Position numbers and translations under genes: made by a program. Shown here piece after piece: positions 8,950 through 17,096 of a stretch of DNA of 64,000 nt. The first letter of the stretch is position 1, and each line of letters opens with the position of its first letter. The notes below the pieces were generated by a model. The model saw only the letters and a program-made list of their open reading frames with translations. It had not been told where the DNA came from and ran no database searches. The stretch is from Streptomyces bauhiniae (GTDB taxonomy: Bacteria; Actinomycetota; Actinomycetes; Streptomycetales; Streptomycetaceae). The DNA lies in NCBI RefSeq assembly GCF_004784475.1, contig NZ_SRRT01000002.1, forward strand, positions 62,001 to 126,000. Direction: 5' to 3'.

Positions 8950-8966
8950 GATAGCACCGGGCTATC
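8950..8966. promoter_or_regulatory. Putative SnpR operator in the snpA-snpR intergenic region
   Basis: GATAGCACCGGGCTATC is a perfect 6-bp inverted repeat (GATAGC/GCTATC) with a 5-bp spacer and an embedded T-N11-A LysR motif. The flank AATGGCAAGTTGC is shared with the site upstream of the other snapalysin gene. Confidence 0.68.
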
Positions 8967-9028
8967 ACCGGCAACTCGTGGCGGTGCGCGGTGATTTATG
9001 CGTCTGGCGTGCGCATGCAAACCCGCCC

Positions 9029-9034
9029 TAGGCT
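9029..9034 (+). promoter_or_regulatory. Possible -10 element for a leaderless snpR transcript
   Basis: TAGGCT ends 6 bp before the ATG at 9041 and no Shine-Dalgarno precedes that ATG. This suggests transcription starts at or very near the start codon. No clear -35 is visible. Confidence 0.35.
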
Positions 9035-9040
9035 CCCGTC

Positions 9041-10063
9041 ATGGAGCTAGAGGTGAGGCACTTCCGGGTTCTGTGCGCCATCGCCGATGCGGGCAGCCTG
9101 CATCAGGCGGCGCGCGAACTCGGCCTGGCCCAGCCCTCGTTGAGCACCCAACTGCGCCGGATCGAGAAGGCGCTGGGCGGCCCGCTCTTCACCCGCGGCC
9201 ACACCGGCTGCCGCGCCACCCCGCTGGGCCGGCTGGTGCTGAGCCGCGCCCGGCCGCTGGTCGGGGAACTCGACGCCCTGGTCACCGAGGCCCGCGCGGC
9301 CGCCGCCCGTGCCTCGGCCGGACCCCGGCTGCGGATCGGCGCCACGGCCAGCCGCGCCCTGCCGGGCTGGCTGCGCCGGCTGCGCTCCCGGGTCCCGGCG
9401 GCCGAGCCCTCGCTCCAGATGGACGCCTCCGCCAATGCCCTGCTGCGCCAGGTCGCCGAGGGCGCGCTGGAGTTGGCCTTCGTGCACGAGGTGGAGGGCA
9501 GCCCGCTGCGGGTCCCGCCGGGGCTGCGCCTACGGGTGCTGGTGGAACGGGAGCCGCAGTTCGTCTCGCTGGCGGCCGACCATCCGGCGGCGGCCCGCAG
9601 CGAGGTGCGGCTCACCGAGCTGGCCGAGGACCGCTGGATGGTGGACTCCACGGTGGACGGCGAGTGGGACGCGATCTGCCGGGTGCTGCGCGAGGCCGGG
9701 ATCGAGCCGGACCTGCTGCACGGCGACTACCTCACCGCCTACTCGCTGGCCGCCACCGGCGAGGTGGTCACCGTCAGCCAGCCCACCGCGCACCCCCGCT
9801 CCGACCTCGCCATCCGCCCGCTGCACGGCGACCCGATCGGGGTGCGGCTGCTGCTCGCGGCCCGCACCGAGACCGACCTCGACCGGGGTTTCGAGGAACT
9901 GGCCGACGCCTACTGGGAGGTGGCCCACCAGGCGCCCGCGTACCGGGACTGGCTGGAGCGCGGCCCGGAGCCGGGCAACCCGGCCTTGTGCGGCACCGTC
10001 ACCGTGCCGCGCCCGGACCTGGGACCGGCTCAGGTACCGGACCCGAACGTCCGCGTGGTGTAG
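9041..10063 (+). CDS. snpR: LysR family transcriptional regulator of the snapalysin genes
   Basis: A 340-aa LysR-type regulator. The N-terminal winged HTH is typical (MELEVRHFRVLCAIADAGSL, then HQAARELGLAQPSLSTQLRR as the recognition region), followed by a two-lobed periplasmic-binding-like effector domain from ~residue 95. It is divergent from the snapalysin gene, an arrangement known for snpR/snpA, where the LysR protein activates the protease gene. Two T-N11-A dyads (8047-8063 and 8950-8966) are the likely targets. Start ATG at 9041 has no ribosome site but a -10-like element just upstream, suggesting leaderless translation. Its 3' end overlaps the opposite-strand gene at 10030 by 34 bp. 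The effector is unknown. Confidence 0.88.
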   Translation: MELEVRHFRVLCAIADAGSLHQAARELGLAQPSLSTQLRRIEKALGGPLFTRGHTGCRATPLGRLVLSRARPLVGELDALVTEARAAAARASAGPRLRIGATASRALPGWLRRLRSRVPAAEPSLQMDASANALLRQVAEGALELAFVHEVEGSPLRVPPGLRLRVLVEREPQFVSLAADHPAAARSEVRLTELAEDRWMVDSTVDGEWDAICRVLREAGIEPDLLHGDYLTAYSLAATGEVVTVSQPTAHPRSDLAIRPLHGDPIGVRLLLAARTETDLDRGFEELADAYWEVAHQAPAYRDWLERGPEPGNPALCGTVTVPRPDLGPAQVPDPNVRVV

Positions 10064-11589
10064 GCGCATTCGGTGTACACATAGCCCGACCTGAGCCGCG
10101 CGGTGTCGGAGGCGGGCGAGCCGGTGCCGGTGCCCTGGGGCTGGTGCACGAAGTACGTGGTTCCGGTGGGCAGTTGGATGGTGCGCTGCGGGTAGTTCCG
10201 CCCGCTGTCGGAGCACGGTTTGAAGCCCGGCGTGATGGTCGCGGTGAGGGAGTACGCGGTGCAGCCGCCGCACGCCTTGAGGGTGAAGCTGCCGGTGACC
10301 GGGCCGGTGTAGAGGACGGTGATGTCGTGGGGGCTGTCGTTCTTCACCGTGACGGAGATGCTGCCGCCGGAGGCCGTGGTGGGCAGCTTCTTCCCGGCGG
10401 CCGGGAGGGTCTGGGCGACCTCGGCGGCTATGGCGATCTTCTTGGCCCTCTCCCGCTTGCCGCCGCTCTTGGTGTCGGAGACATAAGCCTGCATGCTCTT
10501 CCGCGCTTCGGCGAAGTCGCCGTCCTGGTACTGGTCCACCCCGCACTCGTAGGCGCCCGCGTCCCCGCCCCGCCCGGCGCGGGCGGCGGCCGCCGTGAGG
10601 TCGGTGGAGGCGTTTCCGGCCGAGGCGGCGAGGTCGGTGAGCCGGGTGTCCAGGGTGTGCAGCCGGTCCACGGCGGTGCAGGGCGTCTTCCCGCCGACCC
10701 CCTGCTGCGCGCTCCGTACGGCCGCGTCGGCGGCCGGCACCACCTTGGCGGCGGCCGGTGAACCGGGGAAGTCCGCGAGCAGCTCACGGAACCGGTCGAC
10801 CCATGCCTCCCCGCCGTCGCCCAGGTCGGCCTTGCCGCACTCGTAGAGCGAGGTGGCCAGCCGGTCGTCGGGCCAGTGGGTGAGCGAGCCGAGCCGGTCG
10901 GCGGGCATGGTGCGCGGCACCGTACGGAGGAACTGGAGGGGCTCGACGGCCACGCAGTACTCGCCCCGCCCGTACGCGGCGCCGACGCTCGAGTAGTAGG
11001 CGCGCAGCCGGGCCGGGACGCGGTCGGCGGCGCGTGAGCCGGGGTGGTCCACCGCGAGGTCGCGGTAGACGGCGAGGGCCGAGCGGTAGTCGGCGCGGGA
11101 GGCGGCGAAGGTGTGCCGTCCGGCCGCCGCCACCAGGTCGTCGGCCTTCTCCAGCTTGCCGAGCAGCGCCTGCTGTTCGGCCTCGGCGCGGGCACCGTCG
11201 TACCAGAGCGCGCCGCCGGCCGGTACGGCGAGCAGCACCAGGCCCAGCACGAGGGCGAGAGGTGCGCGGAGGGACAGCGGGGTGCGCAGTCCCAGGCGGG
11301 CGCCGTGGGCGGCGGCGAGCAGCAGGACGACGAGGTAGCCGACCAGCACCCCGGTGGGCAGGCCGTCGGCGTCGGCGGGCAGCGCGACGAAGAGGAGGAC
11401 GGCGGTGGCCGCCAGGCACAGCGCCAGCGGGACCCATCTTCGGAGCAGGGCGTAGCCGAGGCCGAGTCCGCTGAGGTTCAGCAGGGCCACGGCGGCCGCG
11501 CGCAGCGCGCTCGGCGGCGCGGGCGGTGGCCCGGACGGCATCGGCGGAACGGTGAACCCCTGGTACGGACCGTACGGCGCTTCCGGCAT
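10030..11589 (-). CDS. Large membrane-anchored protein of unknown function
   Basis: A 519-aa protein not recognised as a named family. The N-terminal ~25 residues are Pro/Gly/Tyr-rich (MPEAPYGPYQGFTVPPMPSG). About four transmembrane segments follow to residue ~140, then a long Ala-rich helical region with spaced cysteines (CVAVEPLQF, YECGKADL, KTPCTAVD, YECGVDQYQDGDFAEARK) that looks like degenerate TPR-type repeats. A C-terminal beta-rich domain of ~120 residues (SISVTVKNDSPHDITVLYTG, CGGCTAYSLTATI) ends the protein. The topology suggests an extracytoplasmic sensor or scaffold. ATG ending at 11589 chosen because of a GGGGGAG ribosome site; upstream in-frame codons lie in a repeat-rich intergenic stretch. 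Confidence 0.72.
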   Translation of the reverse strand: MPEAPYGPYQGFTVPPMPSGPPPAPPSALRAAAVALLNLSGLGLGYALLRRWVPLALCLAATAVLLFVALPADADGLPTGVLVGYLVVLLLAAAHGARLGLRTPLSLRAPLALVLGLVLLAVPAGGALWYDGARAEAEQQALLGKLEKADDLVAAAGRHTFAASRADYRSALAVYRDLAVDHPGSRAADRVPARLRAYYSSVGAAYGRGEYCVAVEPLQFLRTVPRTMPADRLGSLTHWPDDRLATSLYECGKADLGDGGEAWVDRFRELLADFPGSPAAAKVVPAADAAVRSAQQGVGGKTPCTAVDRLHTLDTRLTDLAASAGNASTDLTAAAARAGRGGDAGAYECGVDQYQDGDFAEARKSMQAYVSDTKSGGKRERAKKIAIAAEVAQTLPAAGKKLPTTASGGSISVTVKNDSPHDITVLYTGPVTGSFTLKACGGCTAYSLTATITPGFKPCSDSGRNYPQRTIQLPTGTTYFVHQPQGTGTGSPASDTARLRSGYVYTECAYTTRTFGSGT

Positions 11590-11657
11590 GTCGGCTCCCC
11601 CCGTCAACCGCCCCGCGCTCCCCGCGAGTCTACGGCGGGTGTCGGGTGCACGACAGA

Positions 11658-11720
11658 GGGTGTGCGCGAAGGGGTACACACCGCGCAAGGGTGTGCACAC
11701 CACGCATGCGTGTGTACGCC
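11658..11720. promoter_or_regulatory. Cluster of GTGTGC/GTGTAC repeats between divergent genes
   Basis: This stretch contains a perfect 12-bp palindrome GGTGTGCACACC (11690-11701). Related half sites surround it: GGGTGTGCGC at 11658, GGGGTACACACC at 11671, and TGCGTGTGTACG just after the palindrome. It lies between the divergent 519-aa membrane-protein gene and the dedA-like gene. Spacing of about 15-20 bp between units resembles a multi-site operator. The cognate regulator is unknown. Confidence 0.4.
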
Positions 11721-11804
11721 GGACAGCGCGGCGGGCGCGTGAGCGCGGTTCACGTGAGACTGGATGCCGGACGACCGATCGGCGGGCCGGGAGGCGATGG
11801 GCGG

Positions 11805-12461
11805 GTGAACGCCGTCAACCCCACGGACAGCGCGTCCCTGCTGGCCGCCTTCGGCGCCCTGGGTGTGCTGGCGGTGACCTTCGCCGAGTCCGGGCTGCTG
11901 GTCGTCGGCTTCTTCCTGCCGGGCGACACGCTGCTGTTCCCGGCCGGGGTGCTCTGCGCGGTCCAGCACGGCGGGCAGCCGCCCCGGCTGGTGCTGTGGC
12001 AGGTGATGCTCTGTGCGGCCGTGGGCTCGGTGGCGGGCGCCCAGGTGGGTTTCCTGATCGGGCGGCACGGCGGCCGGGCGCTGCTCACCCGTACCTCCAG
12101 CCACCGGGTCAAGGAGGGCGTGGCGCGGGCGGAGCGCCTGCTGGCCCGGTACGGATACCGCAAGGCGCTGGTGATCGGCCGGTTCGTACCGATGCTGCGC
12201 TCCGTGCTGCATCCGGCCGCAGGGGCACTCGGGGTGCCGACGCGCGTCTTCACCATCTGGCAGACGGTCGGCGGGGTGCTGTGGTCCCAGAGCCTGGTCC
12301 TGGCCGGCTGGGCGCTGGGCGCGTCGGTCGACCACGTCGACGACTACCTCCTGCCGCTGATCGCGCTGGTCGTCGTGATCTCCCTGCTGCCGCTCCTGGT
12401 GGAGGTGGTCCGCTCCCGGCGCCGCCGGAGCGAGGAGGGCCACGGCGACACCGGCGACTGA
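11805..12461 (+). CDS. DedA family membrane protein
   Basis: A 218-aa DedA/SNARE-associated (VTT) family integral membrane protein. Family features include the early LLVVGFFLPGDTLLFPAG segment, VGSVAGAQVGFLIGRHGG, and the conserved RFVPMLRSVLHPAAGALGV stretch matching the FxRFxPxxR...G pattern. DedA proteins act as lipid flippases (undecaprenyl phosphate or phosphatidylethanolamine) or support membrane homeostasis. GTG at 11805 chosen because GGGAGG lies ~10 bp upstream; the frame is open upstream but would add a basic, non-membrane extension. The C-terminus is Arg/Glu-rich and cytoplasmic. Confidence 0.83.
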   Translation: MNAVNPTDSASLLAAFGALGVLAVTFAESGLLVVGFFLPGDTLLFPAGVLCAVQHGGQPPRLVLWQVMLCAAVGSVAGAQVGFLIGRHGGRALLTRTSSHRVKEGVARAERLLARYGYRKALVIGRFVPMLRSVLHPAAGALGVPTRVFTIWQTVGGVLWSQSLVLAGWALGASVDHVDDYLLPLIALVVVISLLPLLVEVVRSRRRRSEEGHGDTGD

Positions 12462-12589
12462 CCGGCCCTCGCGCGTCACCCGCCCGGCTCAACCGGGGTC
12501 CGCCTAAGGGGCGAGGCCGCGTGAGCGGTGTGACGGTGGTGGAGCACGGTGGGAGACATGGCCCCATGCACCGGCGTCGAGGAGGCGGC

Positions 12590-14089
12590 ATGGCTGACAC
12601 GGGAGGCGAGGGCGGCACCGCGTGTGCCGCGGCGCCCGGCCAGGAAATCCCCGAGGGACTGTCCGGCGATCCGTTCGCTCAGGTGGGCGCGGTCGCGGAC
12701 GCCGTGCTGTACGAGGGCTACCTGCTCTACCCCTACCGGCGTTCCTCGGCGAAGAACCGGGTCCGCTGGCAGTTCGGGGTGCTGCTCCCCCGTACCTGGG
12801 TGGAGGCGGACGGCCCGGTCACCGAGGGCATCTCCGGTTCGGCGGACTCCTGGTACCAGCGCACCGAGTGCCTGGTACGGGCCGCTCCGGGCGCGGTGCT
12901 GCGGGTGCGGGTGCGCTACCTCCAGCTCCAGCACAAGCAGGTGGAGGCGCTGAGCGAAGGCCGGTACCGGCCGGTCGAGTCGCTGCGCGGGGCCGACGGC
13001 ACGGCCCATCTGAGCTTCGACGAGGCGGTCCCGTACGAGGTGGACCTGGCGTGGCCGCTGGCGGAGCTGCTGCGCGGCCCGTGCACCGCCGACGTCTCCG
13101 CGCCGCCGGCCGTGGAGACCGGGGAACTGGGCGCCGGGCGGGTGGTGCGCCGCCGTGAGCACGTACGGGCGCACACCACGGTCGCGGCCGAGAAGCTGGC
13201 GGACGGGCTGTACCGGCTGTGCGTGCGTACCGAGAACGCGGGCGAGGCGCCGGAGGCCCGTGCCCCGCGTGCCGAGGCGCTGCGGCAGGCGCTGCTCGCC
13301 GCGCACACCCTGCTGGGCGGGGAGGGGCTGGAGTTCGTGTCGCAGACCGACCCGCCGGCCGCGCTGCGGGACCGGGCGCGCGGCTGCCGCAGCGCCTTCA
13401 CCTTCCCGGTGCTGGGCGGACCGGCCGGGGAGAGCGCGGACGGCGCCACCGGGCCCGTACTGCTCTCCGCGCCGATCATCCTGCCGGACCATCCGCAGGT
13501 GGCGCCGGAGAGTCCGGGCGATCTGCACGACGCGGCGGAGATCGACGAGATCCTGACGCTGCGCACCATGCTGCTGACCGACGAGGAGAAGGCCGAGGCG
13601 CGGGCCACCGACCCGCGCGCCGCCCGCATCCTCGACCGGGTCGACACGATGCCGCCCGAGGTGTTCGCCAACCTGCACGGCGCGATCCGCTCGCTGGCCC
13701 CGGCCAAGGAGGCCGCCGAGGCCCCCGAGGCGCGGCCCGCCTGGTGGCAGGAGGGCGGCGACGCCGGGCTGTCCCCGACGACGGACACCGTGACCGTGGA
13801 CGGCGTCCCGCTCGGCACCGGCAGCCGGGTGCGGCTGAACCCCCGGCTGCGCGGGGCGGACGCCCAGGACATGTTCCTGGTCGGACGGACCGCCGAGGTG
13901 GCCGCGGTCTTCCACGACGTGGACGGCAGCGTGCACCTGGCGGTGACCGTCGACGACGATCCGGCGGCCGAACTGCACGGCTGGTACGGCCGTTTCCACT
14001 ACTTCCGGCCGGACGAACTCGAGCCCCTCGGGGACGGCGCCGAGCCGCGACCCCGATCCCCCGCCGGACCCGAGCCCGGACGCCCCTGA
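12590..14089 (+). CDS. Hydrogenase-associated accessory protein, unknown function
   Basis: A 499-aa soluble protein at the head of the hydrogenase operon. No catalytic motif is recognised. Residues ~25-270 form a domain with FAQVGAVADAVLYEGYLLYP, a basic YRRSSAKNRVRWQFG stretch and YLQLQHKQVEAL. A central acidic helical segment follows (EIDEILTLRTMLLTDEEKAE). The C-terminal ~80 residues (GTGSRVRLNP then DMFLVGRTAEVAAVFHD and FHYFRPDEL) look like a small SH3-like beta-barrel, as seen in other metalloenzyme assembly proteins. ATG at 12590 has GAGGAGG upstream; an ATG at 12566 is less well placed. It is 51 bp ahead of hhyS. A role in electron transfer, assembly or substrate docking is inference from position only. 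Confidence 0.75.
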   Translation: MADTGGEGGTACAAAPGQEIPEGLSGDPFAQVGAVADAVLYEGYLLYPYRRSSAKNRVRWQFGVLLPRTWVEADGPVTEGISGSADSWYQRTECLVRAAPGAVLRVRVRYLQLQHKQVEALSEGRYRPVESLRGADGTAHLSFDEAVPYEVDLAWPLAELLRGPCTADVSAPPAVETGELGAGRVVRRREHVRAHTTVAAEKLADGLYRLCVRTENAGEAPEARAPRAEALRQALLAAHTLLGGEGLEFVSQTDPPAALRDRARGCRSAFTFPVLGGPAGESADGATGPVLLSAPIILPDHPQVAPESPGDLHDAAEIDEILTLRTMLLTDEEKAEARATDPRAARILDRVDTMPPEVFANLHGAIRSLAPAKEAAEAPEARPAWWQEGGDAGLSPTTDTVTVDGVPLGTGSRVRLNPRLRGADAQDMFLVGRTAEVAAVFHDVDGSVHLAVTVDDDPAAELHGWYGRFHYFRPDELEPLGDGAEPRPRSPAGPEPGRP

Positions 14090-14140
14090 CGGCGACACCC
14101 ACTCCCCAGCGGCCGACCGACCGCAGCGAAGGCAGGCGAC

Positions 14141-15232
14141 ATGACCACCGAGAGCCACACCACCGCGGCCCGTGAGCGCATCCAGCGATCCGAGGAACAT
14201 AAGGGGATAGACGAGATCACCATCCTCTGGATCTCGGAGGGGATGAGCTGCGACGGCGACACCGTCTCCCTGACGGCGGCCATGCAGCCCTCCATCGAGG
14301 ACGTGGTGCTCGGCCTGATCCCCGGCCTGCCCAAGGTCAACCTGGTCAACAAGGTGCTCTCGCCGAGCCTGGGCGGCGAGGACTTCCTCGCCCCCTACCG
14401 GGCGGCGGCGCGCGGCGAGCTGGACACCCCGTTCATCCTCGTCATCGAGGGCTCGGTGCCCAACCAGGACATCATCGAGGGCGACGGCTTCTGGACGTCG
14501 TTCGGCAACGACCCGGCGACCGGGCAGCCGCAGACCATCAACTGGTGGATCGACCAGCTCGCCCCGAAGGCGTGGGCCACGGTCGCGGCCGGCACCTGCG
14601 CCACCTACGGCGGCATCCACGGCATGGCGGGCAACCCGACCGGTTCCATGGGCCTCGGGGACTACCTGGGCTGGGACTACAAGTCGACGGCCGGGCTGCC
14701 CATCGTCAACGTGCCCGGCTGTCCGATCCAGCCGGAGAACTTCATGGAGACCCTGATCTGGGTGCTCCAGCACGCCGCCGGCGACGCGCCGCCGCCCCCG
14801 CTGGACCACATGCTGCGGCCACAGTGGCTGTTCGGCAAGACCGTCCACGAGGGCTGCGACCGCGGCTCGTACTACGAGCAGGGCGACTTCGGCCTCGACT
14901 ACAACTCCCCCAAGTGCCTGGTGAAGACCGGCTGCTGGGGTCCGGTGGTCAACTGCAACGTGCCCAAGCGCGGATGGATGGCCGGCATCGGCGGCTGCCC
15001 GAACGTCGGCGGCATCTGCATCGGGTGCACCATGCCCGGCTTCCCGGACGCGTTCATGCCGTTCATGGACGAGCCCCCCGGCGGCACCCTGTCCTCCCTG
15101 GTCATCAAGCCGTACGGGGCGGTCGTGCGCCGGCTGCGCGGCGTGACCAACGAGATGGTCAACCACGAGCCCAAGTGGCGGCACAAGAAGCGCAAGCTCA
15201 CCAGCGGTTACGACCCGTACTGGCGTCCCTGA
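14141..15232 (+). CDS. hhyS: [NiFe]-hydrogenase small subunit, group 1h (high-affinity, O2-tolerant)
   Basis: A 363-aa small subunit carrying the electron-relay Fe-S clusters. The proximal-cluster motif, CxxC in ordinary hydrogenases, reads C37-D-G-D40. This Cys-to-Asp change is the hallmark of the actinobacterial-type (group 1h, formerly group 5) enzymes, for which a 3Cys/1Asp proximal cluster has been described. Further cluster cysteines are in AAGTCATYGG, NVPGCPIQPEN, HEGCDRGSYYE, KTGCWGPVVNC and IGGCPNVGGICIGCTMPGFP. There is no Tat signal peptide, so the enzyme is made as a cytoplasmic protein, as reported for this group. It heads a pair with hhyL 70 bp downstream. Group 1h enzymes oxidise H2 at atmospheric concentrations during starvation and sporulation in Streptomyces. 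Confidence 0.96.
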   Translation: MTTESHTTAARERIQRSEEHKGIDEITILWISEGMSCDGDTVSLTAAMQPSIEDVVLGLIPGLPKVNLVNKVLSPSLGGEDFLAPYRAAARGELDTPFILVIEGSVPNQDIIEGDGFWTSFGNDPATGQPQTINWWIDQLAPKAWATVAAGTCATYGGIHGMAGNPTGSMGLGDYLGWDYKSTAGLPIVNVPGCPIQPENFMETLIWVLQHAAGDAPPPPLDHMLRPQWLFGKTVHEGCDRGSYYEQGDFGLDYNSPKCLVKTGCWGPVVNCNVPKRGWMAGIGGCPNVGGICIGCTMPGFPDAFMPFMDEPPGGTLSSLVIKPYGAVVRRLRGVTNEMVNHEPKWRHKKRKLTSGYDPYWRP

Positions 15233-15302
15233 CACCGGTCCGGCCACCGCAGCACCCCCCACCCCACCCGCACCACCCCGACAGCGAGGGGCAGTACCGC
15301 AG

Positions 15303-17096
15303 ATGACGACCACCGAATCCCGGCCCACGGGGCGCAAACCCGCACAGCTCGTGGACATGTCCTGGGACCCGATCACCAGGATCATCGGCAACCTGGGCAT
15401 CTACACGAAGATCGACTTCGCCAACCGCGAGGTCGCCGAGTGCCACAGCACCTCGTCGCTGTTCCGCGGCTACTCGGTGTTCATGAAGGGCAAGGACCCG
15501 CGCGACGCCGGGTTCATCACCTCGCGCATCTGCGGTATCTGCGGGGACAACCACACCACCTGCTCCAACTACGCCCAGCAGATGGCGTACGGGATCAAGC
15601 CGCCGCCGATGGCCGAGCACATCACCAACCTCGGCGAGGCGGCCGAGTACATGTTCGACCACACGATCTTCCAGGACAACCTGGTGTTCGTGGACTTCTG
15701 CGAGGCCATGGTCAAGGCGACCAACCCCACGCTGCTGGCCCGCGCCGAGCGCACCGATGCCCCGCGCGGGGAGATCCACGGCTTCAGGACCATCGCCGAC
15801 ATCATGAAGGCGTTCAACCCCTTCGAGGGCGAGGTCTACAAGGAGGCCCTCAGGGTCAGCCGGGTCACGCGGGAGATGTTCTGCCTGATGGAGGGGCGGC
15901 ACGTGCACCCCTCCACGCTGTATCCGGGCGGGGTCGGCACCATGCCGCAGCCGAGCGTCTTCACCGACTACCTCAGCCGGCTGATGCACATCATCGACTT
16001 CATCAAGAAGGCGGTGGCGATGAACGACGACGTCTTCGACTTCTTCTACGAGGCCCTGCCGGGCTACGAGGAGGTCGGACGCCGCCGCATCCTGCTGGGC
16101 TGCTGGGGCGCCTGGCAGGACCCCGCCGTCGTGGACTACCGCTACGCCTCGATGAACGAGTGGGGCAAGGCGATGTACGTGACGCCGGGCGTCATCGTCG
16201 ACGGCGAGCTGGTCACCAACAACCTGATCGACATCAACCTCAACATGCGCATCATGCTGGGGAGTTCGTTCTACGACGACTGGGTCAACGAACAGCCGTT
16301 CGTCACCCACGACCCGCTGGGCAACCCGGTCGACATGCGGCACCCGTGGAACCAGACGACCGTGCCGGTGCCGCAGAAGCGCGAGTTCGACGGGAACTAT
16401 AGCTGGGTGATGAGCCCGCGCTGGTACCACCAGGAGACGGACAAGCACCTCGCCCTGGACACCGGCGGCGGCCCGCTCGCCCGCCTGTGGTCCACCGCGC
16501 TGAGCGGCCTGGTCGACACCCGGTACGTCAAGGCGGCGAACGGCAAGGTGCGCATCCAGCTCCCCAAGGGCGAGTCGCTCCCGGAGACCACGCTGGAGTG
16601 GTCCATCCCGAAGTGGAGCAACACCCTCGAACGCGACCGCGCCCGGCCGTACTTCGTCGCGTACGCGGCCGCGATGGCGCTGCAGTTCCTGGAGGAGTCC
16701 ATGGAGCTGCTGCGGGCGGGCGAGACCAAGGTGTTCCAGGACTTCGAGGTCCCGGACGAGGCGATCGGCTGCGGCTTCCACGAGGCCGTGCGCGGGGTCC
16801 TCTCGCACCACCTGGTCATCAAGGACAAGAAGATCGCCAACTACCACCCGTACCCGCCGACCCCGTGGAACGCGAGCCCTCGCGACATCTACGGCACCCC
16901 CGGCCCGTACGAGGACGCCGTCCAGGGCCAGCCCATCTTCGAGGAGAACGGGCCGGACGACTTCAAGGGCGTCGACATCATGCGCACCGTGCGCAGCTTC
17001 GACCCCTGTCTGCCGTGCGGTGTCCACATGTACATGGGCAAGGGCAAGACGCTGGACGTCGTGCACTCCCCCACCTACGGCGCCAGCCATGGCTGA
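15303..17096 (+). CDS. hhyL: [NiFe]-hydrogenase large subunit, group 1h
   Basis: A 597-aa catalytic subunit. The N-terminal nickel ligand motif is RICGICGDNH (C77, C80); the C-terminal motif is DPCLPCGVH (C569, C572, H575). It is followed by a 22-residue tail that the maturation endopeptidase should remove after His575 once nickel is inserted; the protease gene is in the convergent operon at 24819. The nearby FEDFEVPDEAIG-type region (residues ~478-490) and the ARDH-like segments are as in other large subunits. ATG at 15303, preceded by a GC-rich 70-bp gap after hhyS. Its stop overlaps the ATG of the NifU-like gene by 8 bp, which indicates translational coupling. Confidence 0.96.
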   Translation: MTTTESRPTGRKPAQLVDMSWDPITRIIGNLGIYTKIDFANREVAECHSTSSLFRGYSVFMKGKDPRDAGFITSRICGICGDNHTTCSNYAQQMAYGIKPPPMAEHITNLGEAAEYMFDHTIFQDNLVFVDFCEAMVKATNPTLLARAERTDAPRGEIHGFRTIADIMKAFNPFEGEVYKEALRVSRVTREMFCLMEGRHVHPSTLYPGGVGTMPQPSVFTDYLSRLMHIIDFIKKAVAMNDDVFDFFYEALPGYEEVGRRRILLGCWGAWQDPAVVDYRYASMNEWGKAMYVTPGVIVDGELVTNNLIDINLNMRIMLGSSFYDDWVNEQPFVTHDPLGNPVDMRHPWNQTTVPVPQKREFDGNYSWVMSPRWYHQETDKHLALDTGGGPLARLWSTALSGLVDTRYVKAANGKVRIQLPKGESLPETTLEWSIPKWSNTLERDRARPYFVAYAAAMALQFLEESMELLRAGETKVFQDFEVPDEAIGCGFHEAVRGVLSHHLVIKDKKIANYHPYPPTPWNASPRDIYGTPGPYEDAVQGQPIFEENGPDDFKGVDIMRTVRSFDPCLPCGVHMYMGKGKTLDVVHSPTYGASHG

